Origin: Promicromonospora sukumoe
GTDB taxonomy: Bacteria; Actinomycetota; Actinomycetes; Actinomycetales; Cellulomonadaceae
Direction: 5' to 3'
DNA length: 64,000 nt
Assembly (NCBI RefSeq): GCF_014137995.1
Contig: NZ_JACGWV010000003.1
Location: 806,001 to 870,000 of the forward strand
The notes below the pieces were generated by a model. That model ran no database searches. It was not told where the DNA came from and saw only the letters and a program-made list of their open reading frames with translations. Each line of letters starts with the position of its first letter. The first letter of the stretch is position 1. A program made the translations under genes and the position numbers. Positions 8,206 to 17,509 of this stretch are shown here, piece by piece.

Positions 8206-9293
8206 GCCGCACCGTTCCCGGCCGGCTCGCCCGCGAGCACCGGCGTGCGCGCGCCGGCCCCGACGGGGGACACCCCGCCGCCCGCCGCGAGGCTGCGGTC
8301 CGCCGCCTCCAGGACCTCCAGGACGCGCAGACCCGCGGAGCCGTCCGTCAGCGCCTGGCGCTCGCCGAGGATCGCCGAGGCGAGCTCGTCGACCATGGAG
8401 CCGAGCGCCTCGCGCTCCTCCAGCGCGGGCGACCAGGTGTCGCCCAGGCGGTAGGAGATGGTCGCGGCCCGGCGCTCCAGGCTGTCGAACGCCTGGGTCT
8501 CCAGGTCGACGCCGCGGTCGTAGACGCTGATCCGCTGCTGCGGGTTCAGGTCGTCCCACACCAGCGTGCGGCGCGACCCGCCGATCGTCATCCGCCGCAC
8601 CTTGGTGGGGCTGAGCCAGTTCACGTGCACGCTCGCCACGGCGCCGCCGGGCAGCGGCAGCACAAGGTAGCCCACGCACGACTTGCCCGCGCCGATCGGG
8701 TCGGCGCCGTGCGCCGCCACGGACTCGGGCCGCAGCCCGCCGGGCAAGATGTGGTCGAGGACCGACAGGTCGTGCGGCGCCAGGTCCCAGAACACGTCGA
8801 CGTCGGGCTGGACCAGGCCGAGGTTGATGCGCACGGAGTCGATGTAGAGGATGTCGCCCAGGTCACCGGCCGCCACGAGCTCGCGGATCTTGCTGACCGC
8901 GGGCGTGTAGCAGTAGGTGTGGTCGGTCATCAGCACCAGGCCGCGGGCCTTCGCCTCGGCGACCATCTCGGCGGCGGCCGCCGCGTTGTCCGCGATCGGC
9001 TTCTCGACGACCACGTGCTTGCCGGCGCGCAGGGCGGCCAGGGCGATGGCGTGGTGCGTCCGCGCCGGGGTGGCGATGGCCACCGCGTCGATGTCGTCGC
9101 GGGCGAGCAGCGCGTCGAGCGACGTCTCGACGTCGGCCCGGCCGTTCGCGCGGGCGACCTTGGCCGCCCGGTCCGCGTCGAGGTCGCAGACGGCGGCCAG
9201 CTCCCAGCGGTCCGACGCCGCGAGGTTCCGTGCCAGGTTGGGTCCCCAGTAGCCGGCGCCCACCACGGCCGCCCGCAAGATTCTCTGGTCCAT
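8202..9293 (-). CDS. Gfo/Idh/MocA-family NAD(P)-dependent oxidoreductase
   Basis: This 363-residue enzyme has the N-terminal Rossmann motif VVGAGYWGPNLARNL (10-24) and the family signature EKP (97-99, VVVEKPIA), followed by the C-terminal alpha/beta substrate domain. Such enzymes oxidise hydroxyls of sugar nucleotides, for example the C3 oxidation by WbpB-like dehydrogenases. With aminotransferase and NeuD-type acetyltransferase genes downstream, it fits a route to an N-acetylated amino sugar nucleotide. It is the first gene of the coupled operon. The ATG at 9291-9293 is preceded by GAAGAAGG, and in-frame upstream extension has no family similarity. Confidence 0.9.
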   Translation of the reverse strand: MDQRILRAAVVGAGYWGPNLARNLAASDRWELAAVCDLDADRAAKVARANGRADVETSLDALLARDDIDAVAIATPARTHHAIALAALRAGKHVVVEKPIADNAAAAAEMVAEAKARGLVLMTDHTYCYTPAVSKIRELVAAGDLGDILYIDSVRINLGLVQPDVDVFWDLAPHDLSVLDHILPGGLRPESVAAHGADPIGAGKSCVGYLVLPLPGGAVASVHVNWLSPTKVRRMTIGGSRRTLVWDDLNPQQRISVYDRGVDLETQAFDSLERRAATISYRLGDTWSPALEEREALGSMVDELASAILGERQALTDGSAGLRVLEVLEAADRSLAAGGGVSPVGAGARTPVLAGEPAGNGAA

Positions 9294-9399
9294 GCTGCCT
9301 TCTTCCGGTATCAGCTCGGATCGGCCTGGAGTGTTGTCATCCTGGCTTCGATCAATGTACGTCCCGGCCTCACGGCGAACCCGCCGGTGCCTTTGGAAA

Positions 9400-9453
9400 T
9401 CACCCGTGGCCGGTGCTTGTTTCACCCGGCGCGTGTTTCACCCGGGGGTGAAA
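9400..9453. promoter_or_regulatory. Cluster of TCACCCG motifs upstream of the polysaccharide operon
   Basis: Three copies of (T)TCACCCG lie at 9400-9406, 9421-9428 and 9436-9444. The last forms an inverted repeat TTTCACCC-GG-GGGTGAAA (9436-9453). They sit 107-160 bp upstream of the operon's first start codon and just upstream of the end of the GT4 gene's transcript. A possible -10 (TACATT, complement of 9354-9359) lies between them and the gene. Binding by a regulator is an inference. Confidence 0.4.
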
Positions 9454-9484
9454 GATGAATGCCCTCAATTGCCGTGGCCGGTAT

Positions 9485-10708
9485 TCAGCCCTGCTTCTCC
9501 GAGAATGCGGGCGTGCGGCCCGTCAGCCCGTCGAAGACCCGCACGTAGGTCTCGGCCTGCCGGCGCCAGGACAGCTCGCCCTCGATCCGGGCGCGGCCCG
9601 CCAGGCCCATCTCCCGACCGCGGTCGGGGTCGTCGAGGATCTCGAGGATCGCGTCGCCGAACGCCGCCGGGTCGGTCCCGGGGACGTACCGCGCCGCCTC
9701 GCCCGCGCTGCGCCGCGTCTCGGTCAGGTCCGACGCCACCACGGGCAGCTCGTGCGCCATGTACTCCAGCGTCTTGTTCATGGTGGAGCGGTCGTTGAAC
9801 TCGCTGGGCGGGTCGGGCGTGACGCCCAGGTCCGCGCTGGACAGCCAGCGGCCGATGGCCGCGTGGTCGACCCGGCCGGTGAACTGCACCCACAGGTCCA
9901 GCCCGCGGCGCGTGCAGTCGGCGCGCAGCTCCTCCAGCGCGTCCCCGAAGCCGAGCAGCGCGAAGCGCACGTCGGTGCGGCCGCGCACCTTGACCACGTG
10001 CTCGATGGCCGCGAGCAGCCGGTCGACGCCGTCCTGCGAGCCCATGATCCCGACGTAGCACACGAGGTGCTTGCCCAGGTCACGGGCCCCCGGCTCGGGG
10101 TCGCCGCGGTGCATCAGGTCGGCGTCGGGCGTGCTGAGCACCACGGAGCTGCGGCTCGGGTCCACGTGGCCCCGCTCCAGCGCGATCTGCTGGTAGGAGC
10201 CGTTGGTCGAGATCACGTGGTCCGCCGTGCGGTACGTCGCACGCTCCAGCAGGAGCAGGGCCTTGTAGAGGACGTCCCGCCGGCCGAACTTCGCGACGTA
10301 CACCTCGGGGCACAGGTCGTGCTGGTCGTAGACGAAGCGCACCCCGCGCCGCAGCCGCCACAGCAGCGCGAGCAGCCAGTACGTGTCCGGCGGGTTGCAC
10401 GCCTGGATCACCTGGAAGGGCGCGTCGCGGTGCACGCGGGCCGCGGCCCGGGCCGTGCGCCACCAGCAGACGACGAACTCGCGCACGTAGCCCATGACCC
10501 CGCGCGACTCGGGCGGGGGCGGGTAGGAGTGGACGGTCACCTCGTCGACCTGGAAGCTGGCGGGCTCGTCGCCGTTCTCCTGCGGGCAGACGACGCTCAC
10601 GCGGTAGCCGGCGTCCGTCAGGGCGCGGCACTCGGACCGGACCCGGCGGTCGATCCGGAACGGTAGGTTCTGAATGATCACCAGAACGTGTGGAGCGTCG
10701 GAATGCAT
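9485..10708 (-). CDS. Glycosyltransferase family 4-like protein
   Basis: This 407-residue GT-B enzyme opens HVLVIIQNLPFRIDRRVRSE, a known N-terminal form of actinobacterial GT4 enzymes with a FRIDRRV loop. The C-terminal half has VCYVGIMGSQDGVDRLL, LLGFGDALEEL and a donor-site region NKTLEYMAHELPVVASDL, in which Glu-Tyr-Met-Ala replaces the classical ExxxxG acidic site layout. It is separated from the downstream polysaccharide operon by 190 bp. The chosen ATG (10706-10708) is where homology begins; no strong ribosome binding site is visible, and an in-frame extension upstream is unlike the family. Confidence 0.87.
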   Translation of the reverse strand: MHSDAPHVLVIIQNLPFRIDRRVRSECRALTDAGYRVSVVCPQENGDEPASFQVDEVTVHSYPPPPESRGVMGYVREFVVCWWRTARAAARVHRDAPFQVIQACNPPDTYWLLALLWRLRRGVRFVYDQHDLCPEVYVAKFGRRDVLYKALLLLERATYRTADHVISTNGSYQQIALERGHVDPSRSSVVLSTPDADLMHRGDPEPGARDLGKHLVCYVGIMGSQDGVDRLLAAIEHVVKVRGRTDVRFALLGFGDALEELRADCTRRGLDLWVQFTGRVDHAAIGRWLSSADLGVTPDPPSEFNDRSTMNKTLEYMAHELPVVASDLTETRRSAGEAARYVPGTDPAAFGDAILEILDDPDRGREMGLAGRARIEGELSWRRQAETYVRVFDGLTGRTPAFSEKQG

Positions 10709-10751
10709 GACGAAAGTCTTGCCGCAGGTACGGCGTGCAGAAAGCCGGGGA

Positions 10752-10823
10752 GCGGGTGAGAACGGGGATTCACCCGCGGGCCTCGGTGATACGCCGGTGC
10801 GAGATATCACCCGAACATCACCC
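10752..10823. promoter_or_regulatory. GGGTGA/TCACCC repeats upstream of the GT4 gene
   Basis: GCGGGTGA (10752-10759) and TCACCCGC (10770-10777) form a perfect 8-bp inverted repeat with a 10-bp spacer. Two more copies, TCACCCG (10807-10813) and TCACCC (10818-10823), follow. The same heptamer is clustered upstream of the neighbouring operon (9400-9453), which suggests a shared regulator of both polysaccharide units. This is an inference from repetition only. Confidence 0.4.
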
Positions 10824-11071
10824 TCGCGGAGGTTGATTTATCCGTGCTCTTTCCGGGTAGGTCCAGGAAAAGGGGTCGCCGATATTTCATCCTGTGCTGT
10901 TTCCGGGGAATGCCCGGGGTGGGGTGCGGGCGGTGCCGGGGGCCGGAGCCCGGGGTCGTCCGGGCGGGGCCGACCCGGCGAACGGCGTCGTCCACGCGCT
11001 CGACCGGGGACCGCCTCCGGTCCGTGACGCTCGCGACCGCGCGGCCCGTCGGCAGTGTCGGTGAGCCCGCC

Positions 11072-11077
11072 TAGGCT
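11072..11077 (+). promoter_or_regulatory. -10 box of pcrA (probable leaderless start)
   Basis: TAGGCT ends 8 nt before the pcrA ATG, so transcription would begin at or within a base or two of the start codon. No ribosome binding site precedes the ATG, consistent with a leaderless mRNA. No convincing -35 is seen. Confidence 0.45.
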
Positions 11078-11085
11078 TAGGGGCG

Positions 11086-13830
11086 ATGACTTCCCTCTTC
11101 GACAGCCTCTCCCTGCCCGGCCTCGACCCCGCGTCGCCGGGGGACGGGGCGCGCCTGCCGCGCACCGCCCCGCGGTGGGACGACGGGGGCGAAGGCGACC
11201 CCGGCGAGGCGGCCGTGCCCGCCGAGCCGGACTGGCTGGCCGGCCTGCCGCACGAGTCCGAGGCGCCACGCGCCGGCGGGGCCTTCGCGCACCTGGACCC
11301 GGACGCCCTGCTCGACGGGCTGAACCCGGAGCAGCGCGCCGCCGTGGTCCACGAGGGCGGGCAGCTGCTCATCGTGGCCGGCGCCGGGTCGGGCAAGACG
11401 CGCGTGCTCACGCACCGCATCGCCTACCTGCTGGCCACCGGCCGTGCGCGCGCGGGCGAGATCCTCGCGATCACCTTCACGAACAAGGCCGCTGCCGAGA
11501 TGCGCGAGCGCGTCGAGGGCCTGGTCGGCCCCGCCGCGAACCGCATGTGGGTGTCCACGTTCCACTCGGCGTGCGTGCGCATCTTGCGCCGCGAGGCGAC
11601 GACGCTCGGCCTGCGGTCGAGCTTCAGCATCTACGACGCCGCGGACAGCCAGCGCCTCATCACGCTGGTCACGCGCGAGCTCAACCTGGACCCCAAGAAG
11701 TACCCGGCGCGCGGGCTGTCGAACAAGATCAGCGACCTGAAGAACGAGCTGGTCGACCCCGAGACCTACGCGCAGCAGGCCGGGGCGTACGCGGAGCAGG
11801 AGGCGCAGGCCGAGGCCGCGTCGGCGGCGTCCGGCGGCATCCGGCGGCCGTGGGGCGGGCAGTCGGCCGACGAGCGCAACACCGCCGTGCCCAAGTTCGA
11901 CCAGGTGCTGGCCGACGTCTACACGCGCTACCAGGCGCGCCTCGCCCAGGCGAACGCCCTGGACTTCGACGACATCATCATGACCACGGTGAACCTGCTC
12001 CAGGCGTTCCCGAACGTCGCGGAGCACTACCGCCGCCGGTTCCGGCACATCATGGTCGACGAGTACCAGGACACCAACCACGCGCAGTACACGCTGGTGC
12101 GGGAGCTCGCGGGCGTGGGCGCGGACGACGACTCCGCCGGTTCGAACGGTGGCCTGGATCCCGCCGAGCTCACCGTCGTCGGCGACTCCGACCAGTCCAT
12201 CTACGCGTTCCGCGGCGCCACGATCCGCAACATCCTGGAGTTCGAGAAGGACTACCCGGACGCCACCACGATCCTGCTGGAGCAGAACTACCGCTCCACG
12301 CAGAACATCCTGAGCGCCGCCAACGCCGTCATCTCCCGCAACGCGGGCCGCACGCCCAAGCGCCTGTGGACGGACTCGGGCGCCGGCGCCAAGATCACCG
12401 GCTACGTCGCCGACGACGAGCACCAGGAGGCGCGGTTCGTCGCCGACGAGATCGACAAGCTCGGTGACAGCGACGGCGTCCGGCCGGGCGACGTCGCCAT
12501 CTTCTACCGCACCAACGCCCAGTCGCGGGCGCTGGAGGAGGTGCTGGTCCGCGTCGGCCTGCCGTACAAGGTGGTGGGCGGCACCCGGTTCTACGAGCGC
12601 CGTGAGGTCAAGGACGCCGTCGCCTACCTGCGCGCGCTGGCCAACGAGGACGACGACGTGAACCTGCGCCGGGTGCTCAACGTGCCCAAGCGCGGGCTGG
12701 GCGACCGCGCCGAGTCGCTCGTCGCGACGTTCGCGGAGCGGGAGCGCATCTCGTTCGGCGCCGCCCTGGAGCGCGCCGACGAGATCCCCGGCATGACCAA
12801 CCGCTCGCTCAAGCCCCTGCTCGTGTTCCGCGACCTGATGCGCGAGCTGCGCGGCCTGGTCGACGACGGCGCGGCCCCGGCCGTGGTGCTCGGCGCCGTG
12901 CTCGACCGCACCGGCTACCTCGCCGAGCTGCGCGCGAGCGAGGACCCGCAGGACGAGGGCCGGGTCGAGAACCTGGCCGAGCTGCACGCCGTCGCCGTCG
13001 ACTTCGGCGAGACCGACCCGGAGGGGTCGCTGGCCGACTTCCTGGAGCGGGTCTCGCTGGTCGCGGACAGCGACCAGATCCCCGCCGAGGACGTCGCCGA
13101 CGGCGCCGCGGAGGAGGCGCCCCGGGAGAACCAGGGCGTCGTCACGCTGATGACCCTGCACACCGCCAAGGGCCTGGAGTTCCCGGTCGTGTTCCTCACC
13201 GGCATGGAGGACGGCACGTTCCCGCACATGCGCTCCCTGCACGACGACAGCGAGCTCGCCGAGGAGCGCCGCCTGGCCTACGTGGGCATCACGCGGGCGC
13301 GCGAGCGGCTCTACATCACGCGGTCGTCGGTGCGCGCGGCCTTCGGCATGGCCAACGAGTTCCCGGAGAGCCGGTTCCTCCAGGAGGTCCCCGAGGAGCT
13401 GTGGGACTGGCGGCGCCGCGAGTCGTCGACGGCCGCGATCCGCGCGGGCCGGGGCGGCTGGAGCGGCGGGTACGGCTCCGGCGGCTACGGTTCCGGCGGG
13501 CGCTCGGGCTCCGGGTCGGGGTCGGGGTCCGGGTCGAGCTGGTCCTCGGGCCGGTCGGGGTCCTCGCGCGCCGGCACGGCGTCGTCGTCGGGCGGCAGCC
13601 AGCCCAACCCGTTCTCCCCGCAGAAGAAGGCGGGCGCCAAGGGCGGGTTCGGCGGGCTCAACGTCCAGAAGGACGTCCCGAGCCTGGAGATCGGCGACCG
13701 CGTCACGCACGACTCGTACGGTCTGGGCACCGTCGTGGACGTCGAGGCCAACGCGGTGGTCAAGATCGACTTCGGCACCAACGGCACCAAGCGCATCGCG
13801 CTGAAGTACACGGCCATCACCAAGCTCTGA
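11086..13830 (+). CDS. pcrA: ATP-dependent 3'-5' DNA helicase PcrA/UvrD (SF1A)
   Basis: This 914-residue repair and replication helicase has all SF1A motifs. The Q-motif region is LNPEQRAAV (79-87), Walker A is AGAGSGKT (98-105), motif II is VDEYQDT (about 323-329), motif III is GDSDQSIYAFRGA, and motif VI VGITRARERLY is near 732. An N-terminal acidic extension of about 75 residues precedes the core. A Gly/Ser-rich linker (about 785-838) leads to the C-terminal Tudor-like domain (about 865-912, IGDRVTHDSYGLGTVV), known in PcrA/UvrD for contact with RNA polymerase. It acts in nucleotide excision repair, Rep-type fork rescue and transcription-linked repair. Confidence 0.97.
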   Translation: MTSLFDSLSLPGLDPASPGDGARLPRTAPRWDDGGEGDPGEAAVPAEPDWLAGLPHESEAPRAGGAFAHLDPDALLDGLNPEQRAAVVHEGGQLLIVAGAGSGKTRVLTHRIAYLLATGRARAGEILAITFTNKAAAEMRERVEGLVGPAANRMWVSTFHSACVRILRREATTLGLRSSFSIYDAADSQRLITLVTRELNLDPKKYPARGLSNKISDLKNELVDPETYAQQAGAYAEQEAQAEAASAASGGIRRPWGGQSADERNTAVPKFDQVLADVYTRYQARLAQANALDFDDIIMTTVNLLQAFPNVAEHYRRRFRHIMVDEYQDTNHAQYTLVRELAGVGADDDSAGSNGGLDPAELTVVGDSDQSIYAFRGATIRNILEFEKDYPDATTILLEQNYRSTQNILSAANAVISRNAGRTPKRLWTDSGAGAKITGYVADDEHQEARFVADEIDKLGDSDGVRPGDVAIFYRTNAQSRALEEVLVRVGLPYKVVGGTRFYERREVKDAVAYLRALANEDDDVNLRRVLNVPKRGLGDRAESLVATFAERERISFGAALERADEIPGMTNRSLKPLLVFRDLMRELRGLVDDGAAPAVVLGAVLDRTGYLAELRASEDPQDEGRVENLAELHAVAVDFGETDPEGSLADFLERVSLVADSDQIPAEDVADGAAEEAPRENQGVVTLMTLHTAKGLEFPVVFLTGMEDGTFPHMRSLHDDSELAEERRLAYVGITRARERLYITRSSVRAAFGMANEFPESRFLQEVPEELWDWRRRESSTAAIRAGRGGWSGGYGSGGYGSGGRSGSGSGSGSGSSWSSGRSGSSRAGTASSSGGSQPNPFSPQKKAGAKGGFGGLNVQKDVPSLEIGDRVTHDSYGLGTVVDVEANAVVKIDFGTNGTKRIALKYTAITKL

Positions 13831-13873
13831 CCGGACCTTCGGGATCGGGGCCGGGACTGGCCGCGGCCGCTCC

Positions 13874-13943
13874 TCTCCTTCGAGACCTAGGTTTCTTCGC
13901 TTTGCGGCGGCCCAAAGCGAAGAAACCTAGGTCTCGAAGGAGA
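13874..13943. repeat. Palindromic repeat family A, copy 1
   Basis: A perfect 31-bp inverted repeat (arms 13874-13904 and 13913-13943, 8-bp loop). The arm core is GAGACCTAGGTTTCTTCGC. It starts 44 bp after the pcrA stop. Two more copies are at 19701-19768 and 38553-38624, with arm differences that preserve pairing. It could act as a terminator or as a REP-like element. No T-run follows on either strand. Confidence 0.9.
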
Positions 13944-14028
13944 CGTCGGCGGACGCCGGACGCCCGGCGGGGCGGGGGCTTCACATTCCGGACTTTTTCG
14001 GTCTACGGAGGTTCGGTACCGTCCGCCC

Positions 14029-16083
14029 ATGGTCCTGACCGACGACGCCCGGCCCGGCCTGGTCGCCGGGTCCGCCACGGCCGCAGCCCCGGCACCGGCC
14101 CCAGCCTTGGCACCGGGCGCAGCACCGGCCCCGGTACCGGCAGCCGGCCCGACGACGGCGGGCACTCCGGCAGCGGCCGCCGCCGTGGCACCGCACTCCC
14201 CGGCCGGCGTCCCGACCCACCAGCCCCCAGGGTCCCCGGCCGCCCGCAGCGCACGCATCCCCGGGCTCGACGGGCTGCGGGCACTTGCCGTGGTCGCCGT
14301 CGTGGCGTTCCACCTGGCGCCCGCGTGGGTGCCGGGCGGGTTCCTGGGCGTGGACGTGTTCTTCGTGGTCAGCGGGTTCCTGATCACCACGCTCCTGCTG
14401 CGCGAGGTCGCGGGCACGAGCTGGATCCGGCTCCCGCGGTTCTGGGTGCGCCGGGCCCGCCGGCTGCTGCCCGCCATCGCGCTGGTGCTGGTCGTCAGCA
14501 TCCCCGTGGCGCGGGTGGTCGAGCCGGACCTGACGGTCGGGATCGGGCGGCAGATCCTCGGGGCGGTCACGTTCAGCACCAACTGGGTCGAGATCGCCGC
14601 GGGCACCGGCTACTTCGACGAGTCCCAGCCGGAGCTGCTCCGCATCCTGTGGTCGCTGGCCATCGAGGAGCAGTTCTATCTGGCGTGGCCGGTGCTGCTG
14701 GTGGTCCTGCTGATCGCGGTGCGCTCGGCGGCCTGGCGGGTGCGGGTCGTGGCCGTGGGCGCGCTCGTCTCGGCGGCGGCCATGGCGCTCCTGCTCATGC
14801 CGGCGTACGGCACCGGCGTCGACCCGACCCGCGTCTACTACGGCACCGACACCCACGCGTTCGGCCTGCTCCTGGGCGCCGCGGTGACGCTGCGCTGGGC
14901 CAAGGCCGGTCCCGCGCTGCGGGGTGCGCGCGCCCACCTGCTGCCGCCGCTGGCGCTGGCCGGCCTGGTCGCGCTCTTCCTGCTGCTGCGCAGCGACTCG
15001 CCGCTCACCTATCCGCTCGGGCTGCTGGCCGCGTCGCTGCTGGCCCTCGTCCTGGTGCTGGCGTGCGACGCCGCCCGCACCCAGCCCACCTGGTTCGTCG
15101 CCGCGCTGGAGCTTCCCGTCCTGCGCTGGGTGGGGGAGCGGTCGTACGGGATCTACCTGTGGCACTGGCCGGTCGCCTGCATCGTGACTGCGGCGGTCGG
15201 GGCGCAGCCCGGCACGCCGTGGTGGGGCGTCGGCACCGGCCTCGCCGTCGTGCTCACCCTCGGACTCGCGGCGGCGTCGTACCGGTGGGTGGAGATGCCG
15301 GTGCGGCGGCTCGGCTTCCGCGGCGCCCTGCGGGAGCTGCTCGGCGCGGTACGCACGTCCGCCGTCGTGCCGAAGGGTGCCGTGGTGGTCGCGGTGCTCG
15401 CGCTGGCCGGGACGGGCGCGGCGGTCACCTCCGCACCGGAGCGGACGGCGACGGAGCTCGCCATCGCCGCGGGCGTCCAGGCCGGGCAGGACGCCGCGGG
15501 CCCGCAGGCCGCCACTGCCGCGGCGCGGACCGGCACGCCCGAGCCGACGTCGCGCAGCGGCCGGCCGGGTCCGGAGCGTCTGCCCTTCGGCGCACGGGAG
15601 GGTGCCCAGGTCTCCGCCTTCGGCGACTCCGTGCTGGCCGCGGCCACCCCGGCGATCCTCGCGCGCTACCCGCGTGCCGAGGTCGAGGGCGTGGTGAGCA
15701 CCGACTGGCTCGACGCCGAGCGCATGGTCCGGGCCGCGAAGCGTGAGGGCCGGCTGCGCGAGACGGTGCTGCTCAACTTCGGCACCAACGCTGGGTTCCA
15801 GCTCGACGGCTCGGCCGACGCCGCCCGGAACGTGCTCGACATGATCGGCCCGGACCGCCGCGTCGTGCTCGTCAACAGCGTGGGGATCAGCTACTGGGTG
15901 CCCGACGCGAACAAGACCCTCGACCAGGTCGCCGCGGGCCGGGAGAACGTCGCGGTCGCCGACTGGCACGCGCTCGTCGACCGCCACCCCGGCCTGCTGC
16001 ACGCGGACGCGACCCACCCGAACCTCGACGGCGTCGAGGCCTACACGGACCTGGTGGAGAAGTCGTTCGCGACCCTGGAGTGA
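14029..16083 (+). CDS. OatA-like membrane acyltransferase (acyltransferase 3 plus SGNH domain)
   Basis: This 684-residue protein would O-acylate extracellular polysaccharide or peptidoglycan. After an Ala/Pro-rich N-terminal tail (about 1-75), the acyltransferase-3 domain begins IPGLDGLRALAVVAVVAFHL, with the catalytic-type His in VAFHLAPAW, followed by FFVVSGFLI and about ten membrane spans to residue 430. The extracellular SGNH hydrolase-like domain has GDSV (about 531), NFGTNAG and DATHP (about 659), the expected Ser, Asn and Asp/His blocks. The ATG lies 6 nt after a TACCGT box, so the mRNA may be leaderless. The exact acceptor is unknown; wall polysaccharide is most likely. Confidence 0.9.
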   Translation: MVLTDDARPGLVAGSATAAAPAPAPALAPGAAPAPVPAAGPTTAGTPAAAAAVAPHSPAGVPTHQPPGSPAARSARIPGLDGLRALAVVAVVAFHLAPAWVPGGFLGVDVFFVVSGFLITTLLLREVAGTSWIRLPRFWVRRARRLLPAIALVLVVSIPVARVVEPDLTVGIGRQILGAVTFSTNWVEIAAGTGYFDESQPELLRILWSLAIEEQFYLAWPVLLVVLLIAVRSAAWRVRVVAVGALVSAAAMALLLMPAYGTGVDPTRVYYGTDTHAFGLLLGAAVTLRWAKAGPALRGARAHLLPPLALAGLVALFLLLRSDSPLTYPLGLLAASLLALVLVLACDAARTQPTWFVAALELPVLRWVGERSYGIYLWHWPVACIVTAAVGAQPGTPWWGVGTGLAVVLTLGLAAASYRWVEMPVRRLGFRGALRELLGAVRTSAVVPKGAVVVAVLALAGTGAAVTSAPERTATELAIAAGVQAGQDAAGPQAATAAARTGTPEPTSRSGRPGPERLPFGAREGAQVSAFGDSVLAAATPAILARYPRAEVEGVVSTDWLDAERMVRAAKREGRLRETVLLNFGTNAGFQLDGSADAARNVLDMIGPDRRVVLVNSVGISYWVPDANKTLDQVAAGRENVAVADWHALVDRHPGLLHADATHPNLDGVEAYTDLVEKSFATLE

Positions 16084-16150
16084 CCCCGGAGTGACCCCGG
16101 AATGACACGGCTTGGCGCAGCCTGCCCGCTTTAGGCCACTATGTGTCGCC

Positions 16151-17509
16151 ATGAGGATTCTGGTCTCCGCGGGTCGCCTGTTCGTGGCGCACTGGCCCGC
16201 GCTCCTGACGCTCGGCCTGCTCGGCGTCGCCGTCCGCAACGGCGCGATGTGGGGCGCGGTCGAGCTGAGCCAGTGGAACTCGTTCGTGGCGCAGCTCCTG
16301 CTGATCCTGAGCCCGCTCGGCTACCTGGTGCCCGTGGTCGGGATGCTGTGGGTCTGCCGGAACAGCCTGCCGAGCCTGGGCGGCTCGGACCTCGGCCGCC
16401 GGGAGCGCGCCGCGCAGGCGGCGATCCCCGGCATGCTGCCCACTCGGCGCGCGCCGATGATGCCCTCGGAGCGACGCGAGCGGCGCCTCATCGACATCGC
16501 CCTGTCCGTGCTGGTGCCGTTCCTGGTGGTCTACGAGGTCGAGGGCCTCATGGACGCCGACCGCCTGCGGTTCACCAACGAGGCCGCGGCCGACGAGCTG
16601 TTCAACGACACCTTCAGCGCCGAGGGCGTGGACTTCATGTCCCGCCTCGGCGTCTGGTCCGGCTGGACGCTCGTCGCCATCGTGGCGGGCGCGTTCGTGC
16701 TGCGCTGGCTGCTCGGCCGCCTGGAGGGCAAGGTCCAGTTCCTCGGGATCGCGGTGCTCGGCGGGTGCCTGGAGATCTACTGGACCAGCCAGGTCGCCGG
16801 CCAGATCGAGTCGCTCGAGGGTGGCCTCTGGTACCTCGCGGAGGAGCGGCAGCTCGTCGCGGCCGCCGTCGGCACCGTGGGCGCCGCGCAGGAGAGCGTG
16901 GGCGACGCCGGGAACGACGCCGCGGCCTTCGCCGCCAACGGCTTCGTCACCGTCCTGGAGTCGCTCGACGTCGTCCTCGTCGCGCCCGTGGCCTGGCTCG
17001 CCATCGGCGCCGTGGTGCTGGGGCACAAGCTGATGGACCCGCCGTCGTCGGAGCACCGCTGGCTCGACCGGATGACCTGGATCCCCGCCGGCCTGCGCTC
17101 GATCCTGGAGTCGCTCACCGAGGACCTCCGCGCCCGGTTCTCCGCGCTCTGGAACGGGCTGAAGCTGATCGTGCACGGCGGCCTCGGCCCCATGCTCGTG
17201 TTCTGCCTCGGCTACCTCGTGGTGATGCGCGCGCCGCTCGCCGTCGGCTGGCTGGTGCGTACCGTGACCGGGCCCGTCGAGACCAACGCCTGGATCGCGT
17301 TCAGCCCCTTCGAGGCGGCAGCGGGTCTCGTGATCTCGCTCGCGCTCGCCGCCGCGCTCATCGCGGCGACGGTCGAGGCGCTCGTCGAGCGCGGCCTCGC
17401 GGTCCGTGACCTGGACGACGACGCGACGCCCGTCGCCGGGAACCGCGCGGTCGCGGCCCCTGGCAGGCCGACCGCCCCCGGAACTCTGGCTACGGCAGCT
17501 CGACCGTGA
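16151..17509 (+). CDS. Uncharacterised multi-pass membrane protein
   Basis: This 452-residue protein is not recognised. It has about 6-7 hydrophobic segments (around residues 8-30, 45-70, 112-130, 170-190, 205-220, 275-300, 350-375 and 405-430) separated by charged loops, and a Pro/Ala-rich C terminus. No enzymatic motif or transporter signature is visible. The ATG at 16151 follows a TATGTG box by 5 nt, suggesting a leaderless transcript. The frame extends to 16112, but the extension lacks a binding site. Its 3' end overlaps the converging gene at 17490 by 20 bp. Confidence 0.75.
   Translation: MRILVSAGRLFVAHWPALLTLGLLGVAVRNGAMWGAVELSQWNSFVAQLLLILSPLGYLVPVVGMLWVCRNSLPSLGGSDLGRRERAAQAAIPGMLPTRRAPMMPSERRERRLIDIALSVLVPFLVVYEVEGLMDADRLRFTNEAAADELFNDTFSAEGVDFMSRLGVWSGWTLVAIVAGAFVLRWLLGRLEGKVQFLGIAVLGGCLEIYWTSQVAGQIESLEGGLWYLAEERQLVAAAVGTVGAAQESVGDAGNDAAAFAANGFVTVLESLDVVLVAPVAWLAIGAVVLGHKLMDPPSSEHRWLDRMTWIPAGLRSILESLTEDLRARFSALWNGLKLIVHGGLGPMLVFCLGYLVVMRAPLAVGWLVRTVTGPVETNAWIAFSPFEAAAGLVISLALAAALIAATVEALVERGLAVRDLDDDATPVAGNRAVAAPGRPTAPGTLATAARP

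Larger units (their letters stand above)
10709..11085. other. 377-bp divergent intergenic region between the GT4 gene and pcrA
   Basis: No plausible gene was found here. The left third carries GGGTGA/TCACCC motifs. The middle has the lowest G+C of the area (GGTTGATTTATCC around 10833), a likely promoter zone for the minus-strand GT4 gene. The right third is G+C rich and ends in the pcrA promoter box. Confidence 0.6.
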
